Shown piece by piece: positions 58,213 to 64,000 of a stretch of DNA of 64,000 nt. The translations under genes were made by a program, and so were the position numbers. Below the pieces are notes generated by a model. That model saw only the letters and a list, made by a program, of their open reading frames with translations, was not told the DNA's origin and made no database searches. How positions within the stretch are numbered: the stretch's first letter is position 1; every line of letters starts with the position of its first letter. The DNA is from Sphingomonas sinipercae (GTDB lineage Bacteria; Pseudomonadota; Alphaproteobacteria; Sphingomonadales; Sphingomonadaceae), in assembly GCF_011302055.1 (NCBI RefSeq), contig NZ_CP049871.1, positions 1,384,501 through 1,448,500 on the forward strand, written 5' to 3'.

Positions 58213-60111
58213 CTACCAGCCGCACTGCTTGCCGCGGTTCTGTTCCTGGAGCCACGCCTGCAACGGCGCGAAATATTCCAGCATCGGCTTCGCCGTCATC
58301 TCGCGCGAGCCGGTGAATGCCTGGAGCGCGTCCGGCCAGGGCTTTGAAGCACCCATCGCCAGCATCTGGTTCAAGCGCGCCCCGACCTCCTTGTTGCCAT
58401 AGAAGCTGCAACGGTGGAGCGGCCCCTTCCAGCCCGACATTTCGCATGCCGACTTGTAGAATTGGAACTGAAGGATGCGGGCAAGGAAGTAACGCGCATA
58501 AGGCGTGTTCGCCGGGATGTGATATTTGGCGCCTGGGTCGAAGTCCGCTTCCGTCCGGGTCACCGGCGGAACGATCCCCTGGTATTGCTGCTTCAGGCCG
58601 TGCCAGGCCGCGTTGTACTGGGCCGGCGTCGTCGAGCCATCGAACACGCCCCACCGCCATTTATCGACCAGCAGGCCGAACGGCAGGAACGCGACCTTGT
58701 CCATCGCCTGGCGCAGCAGCAGGCCAACGTCCTTGTCAGCGGACGGTACCTTGCTGCGGTCGAGCAAGCCGATCTGCACCAGATAGTCCGGCGTCACCGA
58801 AAGCGCGACGAAGTCGCCGATCGCTTCGTGGAAGCCGTCGTTGGCGCCATTCAGGTAGATGAACGGCTGATCGTTATAAGCCCGCTGGTAGAAATTATGG
58901 CCCAGCTCGTGGTGGATGGTGACGAAGTCGTCGGCATTGACCTTGGTGCACATCTTGATGCGCAGGTCGTCCTTGTTGTCGAGGTCCCATGCGGACGCGT
59001 GGCAAACTACTTCCCGCCCTTCCGGCCGCGTGATCTGCGATCGCTGCCAGAAGGTCTGCGGCAGCGGCGCGAACCCGAGCGACGTGTAAAACCGCTCGCC
59101 GATCTTCACCATCTCGGTCGGCGTGACCTTCTTTTTCACCAACAGGTCGGTGAGGTCGTAGCCGATGTTGCCCGCCCCTTTCGGCGCGACGACGTCATAG
59201 ATATTGCCCCATTCCTGGGCCCACATGTTGCCCAGCAAGTCGGCGCGGATCGGGCCGGTCGCGGGCTGCACGGCATTGCCGTACTTCTGGTTGAGCTTGG
59301 TCCGCGTGTAGCAGTGAAGCTGGTCGTAAAGCGGCTTGGTCTCCGCCCACAGCCGGTCGTACATGGCCGAGAATTCTTCCGGGCTCATGTCGTATTGCGA
59401 CCGCCACATGGCGCCGGTGTCGTCGTAACCGAGTTCCTTCGCGCCCTGGTTCGCGATTTCCACCATCCGCGTGTAGTCGGCGCGCATCGGCCGGCCCACA
59501 TTGTTGTGCCAGCTGGTCCACACTTCCTTGAGCTCTTCGGGCTTGCGCAGCGTGCCCATCAGTTCTTCGGCGTCGTCACCGGTGATGACCTTGCCGTTAT
59601 GGGTCGCGCGGCCCTTCCCGTACGTCGACTGCAGCCGCGTGGTGATGTCGTTGAGCTGTGCCGCAGCGCCCGGCGTGCTGGGGGCGGCGAGGACCAGTGC
59701 CCCGCGCAGGATGTTCAGCTTGCGCGCCGTGTCGGGATCGAGCCCCGGGACGCGCGCATATTGCGCGGCCTGCTTGGCATATTGCACGCCTTTTTCCGTC
59801 CCGATCGTCCCGAAATAAGCGGCCAGCGCGTCGGTATCGTCGGTGATGTGGGTGGCGTTGACCCACTGCGCCCGGCTGGAAATGTTGCTGAGCTCCAGCA
59901 GGTCCGCTTCCACAGCGGCGACGAATTGGCGCGCGCCTTCGGGCGTGAGCGGGTGCGTAAGTTCGCCGGCGCCGGGAAGCGCTGGGCCAGTGTTGATTTG
60001 CGGGGGTGGGGCGACCGGGTCGACGACGGCGACGGTGGTCGGCGGAGCAGTGGTGGTGCAGCCCGCGGTTGCGAGCGCCATGAGCGAAACGGAAGCAGCA
60101 ACAAGTTTCAT
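58213..60111 (-). CDS. M2-family (ACE-like) zinc metallopeptidase lipoprotein
   Basis: 632 residues. Lipoprotein signal with Cys18 in ALATAGC, so probably anchored in the periplasm. Zinc motif HELGH with His401, Glu402 and His405 in TIHHELGHNF, and downstream NDGFHEAIGDFVALS, giving the M2 (peptidyl-dipeptidase A) pattern. Removes C-terminal dipeptides from peptides (family). ATG at 60111 opens the lipoprotein signal; the frame is open 21 codons upstream. Confidence 0.92.
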   Translation of the reverse strand: MKLVAASVSLMALATAGCTTTAPPTTVAVVDPVAPPPQINTGPALPGAGELTHPLTPEGARQFVAAVEADLLELSNISSRAQWVNATHITDDTDALAAYFGTIGTEKGVQYAKQAAQYARVPGLDPDTARKLNILRGALVLAAPSTPGAAAQLNDITTRLQSTYGKGRATHNGKVITGDDAEELMGTLRKPEELKEVWTSWHNNVGRPMRADYTRMVEIANQGAKELGYDDTGAMWRSQYDMSPEEFSAMYDRLWAETKPLYDQLHCYTRTKLNQKYGNAVQPATGPIRADLLGNMWAQEWGNIYDVVAPKGAGNIGYDLTDLLVKKKVTPTEMVKIGERFYTSLGFAPLPQTFWQRSQITRPEGREVVCHASAWDLDNKDDLRIKMCTKVNADDFVTIHHELGHNFYQRAYNDQPFIYLNGANDGFHEAIGDFVALSVTPDYLVQIGLLDRSKVPSADKDVGLLLRQAMDKVAFLPFGLLVDKWRWGVFDGSTTPAQYNAAWHGLKQQYQGIVPPVTRTEADFDPGAKYHIPANTPYARYFLARILQFQFYKSACEMSGWKGPLHRCSFYGNKEVGARLNQMLAMGASKPWPDALQAFTGSREMTAKPMLEYFAPLQAWLQEQNRGKQCGW

Positions 60112-60170
60112 GGGCGTCCTCGTCCTTGGTTTATCGCGCCAGAAGCGACTGACGCGTCCGCGCGCCCTCG

Positions 60171-60926
60171 TCAAGTTGCCAGGAAGCGGGCGATTTCCTC
60201 GCCAAGTTCCGGCTTGGTGACGGAACTCATGTGGGTTCCCGGCACCTCCTTGAACTCGGCGTTGGGTAGCGCTGCGGCAAGCTCCTCCGCGGACCCGTTA
60301 TCGTCGTCTTCGCTGCCGCAGACCACCAGCGTCGGCATGGTGAACGCCGCCAGCCAGTCCATGAACGTATCCTCGAAGCTTTCGAGCAGATGCGCCGAAG
60401 CGACGAGATCGACCTTCTGGCTCTTCATGAACTGGACCGAAAGCCAATGCGGGTCGCCGCGCTGGAAGGTCTCGAACCCGGCGATGGCTTCGAGGAAGAA
60501 GGTCTTGCGGCGTTTCCAGTTGCGCAGCCCCTCAAGCCCCGCCCCGCCGAGGATTGCGCGCCGTGGGCGAAGGCCTTCGCCTATGGCTTCGACCGTCGTC
60601 CGAGCGCCGAGCGAGAACCCGCCGAGATCGAAATCGTCGAGGTCCAGGTGGGCAATCAGCTCGCGCAGGTCACGGGCGAGGACTCCGTGGGGGTAGTGCT
60701 CGGCCTCGTGCGGCCGGCCGCTCTGCCCGTGAGCGCGAAGATCCGGCATGATTACGCGAAAGCCCTCGGCTGCGATCCGCGCCGCATGGCCGAACTTGAT
60801 CCAGTTCATGGCCGCGTCGGAAAACAGGCCGTGGAGGAGGATCACCGCCCTGCCCGCCCCCAGCTCCTGGACGGCAAGCTCGACTCCGTCCGAAGCGGTC
60901 CAGCGCTTGCTGGAAAGGTCGCTCAC
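60171..60926 (-). CDS. alpha/beta hydrolase
   Basis: 251 residues. AVILLHGLFSDA (oxyanion HG), nucleophile Ser in LGGFSLGARTT, acid in VVCGSEDD, His in VPGTHMSSV. Cytoplasmic; substrate unknown. GTG at 60926 overlaps the upstream GFA stop (GTGA), so the two are coupled. Confidence 0.88.
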   Translation of the reverse strand: MSDLSSKRWTASDGVELAVQELGAGRAVILLHGLFSDAAMNWIKFGHAARIAAEGFRVIMPDLRAHGQSGRPHEAEHYPHGVLARDLRELIAHLDLDDFDLGGFSLGARTTVEAIGEGLRPRRAILGGAGLEGLRNWKRRKTFFLEAIAGFETFQRGDPHWLSVQFMKSQKVDLVASAHLLESFEDTFMDWLAAFTMPTLVVCGSEDDDNGSAEELAAALPNAEFKEVPGTHMSSVTKPELGEEIARFLAT

Positions 60927-61375
60927 TCGGGCACGCTACCCGTTGCCGCCACCCACTTGTCGACCAGCTTCTGGTGCTCGTCGGTGCGGATTTCCGGCAA
61001 GCCTTCGGTGTTCAGCCAGGCGCGATGGATGCTCTCGGCGCCAAAATGGTGTTTCGGCACAAAGCGCGATGGGTCGTCGAACGCCGCCACGGTCAGGTCC
61101 ATGCTGTCGCTGTCCTTGGCGAACGCAAAGCCGAGCGAAGTCCCGCATGCCGCGCAATAGGGCCGCCGCGCGATCGGCGAGCTCTCGTACCAGTCGGGCT
61201 CGGCCGTCCACGCGACGTCCGCGCGCTTGACGCTCTTGAACGCGATCGAGATCGAGCCGGTCGCGCGCTGGCACATCCGGCAGTGGCACAGATACGCCTC
61301 GTCATCGTCGATCCGGGCGGTGAAGCGCACGCGGCCGCAGGCGCAGCCGCCGTCCATCGCCTCGGCGCCCGCCAT
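60923..61375 (-). CDS. GFA-family zinc protein
   Basis: 150 residues, second GFA/CENP-V family member in the window. Zinc ligands in GGCACGRVRF, CHCRMCQRATGS and CAACGTSLGF. ATG at 61375 shares a base with the asd stop (TGATG). Coupled between asd and an alpha/beta hydrolase; function unknown. Confidence 0.87.
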   Translation of the reverse strand: MAGAEAMDGGCACGRVRFTARIDDDEAYLCHCRMCQRATGSISIAFKSVKRADVAWTAEPDWYESSPIARRPYCAACGTSLGFAFAKDSDSMDLTVAAFDDPSRFVPKHHFGAESIHRAWLNTEGLPEIRTDEHQKLVDKWVAATGSVPE

Positions 61376-62403
61376 CAGGCCGCCTTCTGCAAATGCTTGC
61401 GGCCCAGCAGCTCGGCGATCTGGACGGCATTGAGGGCAGCGCCCTTGCGCAAATTGTCGCTGACGACCCACAGCGAAAGGCCGTTCTCGACCGTCGAGTC
61501 CTCGCGGATGCGGGAGACGTAGGTCGCATATTCGCCAACGCTTTCGACCGGCGTGACGTAGCCGCCATCTTCCCGCTTATCGACGACCATCACGCCCGGC
61601 GCCTCGCGCAGGATCGATCGCGCCTGGTCGGCCGAAATCTCGTCCTCGAACTCGATATTCACGGCTTCGGAATGGCCGACGAACACCGGCACCCGGACGC
61701 AGGTCGCGGTGACCTTGATCCGCGGGTCGAGAATCTTCTTCGTCTCCACCACCATCTTCCATTCTTCCTTGGTCGACCCGTCGTCGAGGAAGTCGTCAAT
61801 GTGGGGGATGACATTGAACGCGATCTGCTTGGTGAAATGCTGCGGCTCGTTGGAATCGCCGACGAAGATGTTGCGCGACTGGTTGAACAGCTCGTCCATC
61901 CCCGCCTTGCCGGCGCCGGACACGGATTGATAGGTCGCCACTACCACCCGCTTGATCCGCGCGGCATCGTGCAGCGGCTTGAGCGCAACGACCAGCTGCG
62001 CCGTCGAGCAATTGGGGTTGGCGATGATGTTCTTGGCGCGATAGCCGGCGATCGCTTCCGAATTCACTTCCGGCACGATCAGCGGCACGTCGGGGTCCAT
62101 CCGGTACAGCGAGCTGTTGTCGATAACGGTGCAGCCGGCCGCGGCGCCCCGCGGCGCATGGACTTCGCTGACCTTCGACCCAGCGGCGAACAACGCAATG
62201 TCCCAGCCTTCGAAATCGAAATGCTCGAGGTTGCGAACCTTCAGCTCGGTGCCGCTGTCGCCGAAATCGATAACGTCGCCCGTCGACCGCGCGGAAGCCA
62301 GCGCAGCCACCTCGTCGGCGGGGAATTGCCGCTCAGCCAGGATATTGAGGATTTCCCGGCCGACGTTGCCGGTGGCGCCTACGACGGCGACGCGATAGCC
62401 CAT
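61375..62403 (-). CDS. asd: aspartate-semialdehyde dehydrogenase
   Basis: 342 residues, second step from aspartate to Lys, Thr, Met and diaminopimelate. N-terminal GATGNVGREIL, catalytic Cys132 in ANPNCSTAQL, and the KVHAP-like VSEVHAPRG region. ATG at 62403 has a GGAG site. First gene of the asd-GFA-hydrolase run. Confidence 0.96.
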   Translation of the reverse strand: MGYRVAVVGATGNVGREILNILAERQFPADEVAALASARSTGDVIDFGDSGTELKVRNLEHFDFEGWDIALFAAGSKVSEVHAPRGAAAGCTVIDNSSLYRMDPDVPLIVPEVNSEAIAGYRAKNIIANPNCSTAQLVVALKPLHDAARIKRVVVATYQSVSGAGKAGMDELFNQSRNIFVGDSNEPQHFTKQIAFNVIPHIDDFLDDGSTKEEWKMVVETKKILDPRIKVTATCVRVPVFVGHSEAVNIEFEDEISADQARSILREAPGVMVVDKREDGGYVTPVESVGEYATYVSRIREDSTVENGLSLWVVSDNLRKGAALNAVQIAELLGRKHLQKAA

Positions 62404-62490
62404 TTTCTAATCTCCACGGGGGATGCTGCGCCCCTATCGCAATGCTCCCGTTAAATCGATACGCTCGGACGCCGGCACAAGGGGGGAAGG

Positions 62491-64000
62491 ATGCGACGCG
62501 ACGCCTGGCTGGCGCTTATCGTACTGGTCGCCGTCCTGGCAGCGATGGCCTCCAAGTCGATGCTGGTCTCGATCCCGCCGGTCCGGAGCCACGCGGTCGA
62601 GGGCGGGTTCGACACCCGGTCGGCCAAGGCGCGCCTCCAGCGAATCCTCGGCGACGAACGTCCGCACCCGTCCGACAGCGAAGCGAACGACGCGGTTCGC
62701 GGGCGGCTGGTTGCCGAGCTGAATGCGATCGGGCTGAAGCCCATCGTTCGCGACCAGTTCGCCTGCAACGATTTCGCCAAGGCGCGAACCGTGTCCTGCA
62801 CCCGCGCCCGTAACGTCATCGCCGTCCTCGGGCCGCCGGCCGGCAAGGCGCTGTTGCTGAACGCGCATTACGACAGCGCGCCCGCGAGCCCGGGTGCCGC
62901 GGACGATGGCATCGGTGTCGCAACCCTGCTGGAGGTTGCCCGGCTGATGAAGGACAGGCAGCTTCAACGGCCGGTCGTCTTCCTGTTCAACGAGGGCGAG
63001 GAGCTTGGGCTGGTCGGCGCCCGCGCCTTCCTGCGGGACCCGCTCAGCCGCAACGTCGATTCGGTCCTCAACTTCGAAGCGCGCGGCATCACCGGGCCCG
63101 TCGTGATGTTCGAGACGAGCGCGCCCAACGGGGCTGCGGTCAAGGCGTTCGGGGACGCCGTCGACCGCCCCTTCGCAAGCAGCATGGCGACCGACCTTTA
63201 CCGGCTGCTGCCCAATGGCACCGACGTCACCACCTTCAGCGAACGCGGCTGGCTTGCGCTCAATTTCGCGATGGTTGGCAACGAAACCCGCTATCACAGC
63301 CCCGGCGACAACCTTGCCGCGCTCGACGACCGTTCGCTGCAGCATATGGGCGACCAGGCACTGGCGATGACGGAACGGCTGGCCGACGGCGTGCCCGAGG
63401 CGAAGGGCGACCGCATCTTCGTCGACGTCCTTGGCCGCTTCCTGGTGCAGATGTCGCTGGCGGTCGGGCTGGCGATCTTCGCTGCACTTGCGATCGCCGT
63501 GTCGGTCCTGGCAATCAAGCGGAGGGCCTGGTTCCGGGCGCCCCTGGCGGTGCTGCTTGCGCTGGTCCTGGCGACCGCTCTGGCATGGCTTGGCGACTTC
63601 GTCATGAGCGCCCTGCGCCCCGGGACCTTCTGGCGAGCGCATCCGGAGCTGACCCTGTCTGCCGTCTATGCCTCGGCCATGCTGGGAGCACTCATCCCCC
63701 TGCGCACGCTCGCCGCGGGCATCGAGCGGGAGCGCATGCGGCTGGCATATTGGCTCGTCTTCCTGCTGCTTGGCGCTGCGCTCGCCAGCGTCGCGCCCGG
63801 CGCGATCATCTACTTCATGCTCCCGCCGCTGATCGTTCTGGCCGGCGTGGGCTTGCGGCGGTGGCGCCGTCGGGCCGAGGACGTTGCCGCGCTCGTTGCA
63901 CTGGCGGTGTTGTTTCTCACCTGGGGCGAGATGCTTGCCCAGGTCGAGCAACTGTTCAGTCCCGGGCCGCAATGGGTCGTCGCGCCGGTCGGGGCACTGG
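62491..64000 (+). CDS. M28-family metallopeptidase with C-terminal membrane domain (partial)
   Basis: At least 503 residues, cut by the right edge without a stop. One N-terminal membrane helix (about 6-25), then an M28 aminopeptidase domain: zinc residues in LLNAHYDSA (His126, Asp128) and GAADDGIG, catalytic Glu in NEGEELGLVGA (about 168-171), later FAMVGNETRYHSPGD. After about residue 310 come several hydrophobic helices. Resembles membrane-anchored M28 (Fxna/ER-aminopeptidase-like) proteins; substrate unknown. GGGGGAAGG precedes the ATG. Confidence 0.9.
   Translation, partial: MRRDAWLALIVLVAVLAAMASKSMLVSIPPVRSHAVEGGFDTRSAKARLQRILGDERPHPSDSEANDAVRGRLVAELNAIGLKPIVRDQFACNDFAKARTVSCTRARNVIAVLGPPAGKALLLNAHYDSAPASPGAADDGIGVATLLEVARLMKDRQLQRPVVFLFNEGEELGLVGARAFLRDPLSRNVDSVLNFEARGITGPVVMFETSAPNGAAVKAFGDAVDRPFASSMATDLYRLLPNGTDVTTFSERGWLALNFAMVGNETRYHSPGDNLAALDDRSLQHMGDQALAMTERLADGVPEAKGDRIFVDVLGRFLVQMSLAVGLAIFAALAIAVSVLAIKRRAWFRAPLAVLLALVLATALAWLGDFVMSALRPGTFWRAHPELTLSAVYASAMLGALIPLRTLAAGIERERMRLAYWLVFLLLGAALASVAPGAIIYFMLPPLIVLAGVGLRRWRRRAEDVAALVALAVLFLTWGEMLAQVEQLFSPGPQWVVAPVGAL

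Noticed and set aside
58414..60696. 760-codon plus-strand open frame
   Set aside because: Antisense to the M2 peptidase and hydrolase genes; no domain, no ribosome site.

Overview
The window looks like chromosomal DNA of a high-GC alphaproteobacterium, most probably a sphingomonad. The clues are a DivL-type kinase at the head of a tsaE-amgK-murU-addB run, a MerC/Zur-like pair, a long TonB-dependent receptor, a bifunctional PutA without an N-terminal DNA-binding domain, and dense overlapping ATGA/GTGA gene junctions. I see no rRNA, insertion sequence, phage or CRISPR array. It is mainly core genome with a few accessory patches.

Layout. 0-2.7 kb: glutathione-dependent formaldehyde dehydrogenase and a secreted subtilase with its own terminator. 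2.7-7.4 kb: a five-gene, fully overlapping operon (SDR, crotonase, acyl-CoA dehydrogenase, RidA, benzoate-CoA-ligase type enzyme) that resembles an aryl-CoA (2-aminobenzoyl-CoA type) degradation route but lacks an oxygenase. 7.4-12.1 kb, minus strand: methylmalonyl-CoA mutase, propionyl-CoA carboxylase alpha subunit and a coupled HEAT-repeat protein, i.e. propionyl-CoA use. 12-15.3 kb: small transporters and ispG. 15.3-18 kb: tRNA-Lys followed by an unrecognised regulator-like protein and a secreted alpha/beta hydrolase in less GC-rich DNA, a likely accessory insertion. 18-23.2 kb: msrB, a glycosyltransferase, rplM-rpsI, cutA-ctaA, merC-like and a Zur-like gene. 23.3-30.2 kb: a plus-strand run dxs-tlyA-tspO-ubiK-ybjN-proC-ilvE-metC-like. 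30.2-33.3 kb: a MarR-EmrA-EmrB efflux operon. 33.4-39.4 kb: tRNA-Asn, putA, secA. 40-51.3 kb: trxA, addA, a tiny membrane protein, then divL-tsaE-amgK-murU-addB (muropeptide recycling, tRNA modification, recombination and cell-cycle signalling in one overlapping operon). 51.5-54.7 kb: TonB-dependent receptor. 55-64 kb: ahcY with a perfect 20-bp palindrome upstream, yqgE, a peroxiredoxin, an M2 peptidase lipoprotein, an alpha/beta hydrolase, a GFA protein, asd and a truncated M28 peptidase.

Most notable points. addB is broken by an apparent one-base loss in a run of five G. Two genes in the dxs run (tlyA and ybjN) have no ATG/GTG/TTG start at their conserved N-terminus. The DivL-like kinase has Tyr in place of the phosphoacceptor His. 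A perfect palindrome precedes ahcY. Two mini-ORFs (16 and 46 codons) have plausible translation signals or membrane character. No clearly new multi-gene system is evident.

All protein identities come from reading motifs and gene order; no database search was run.
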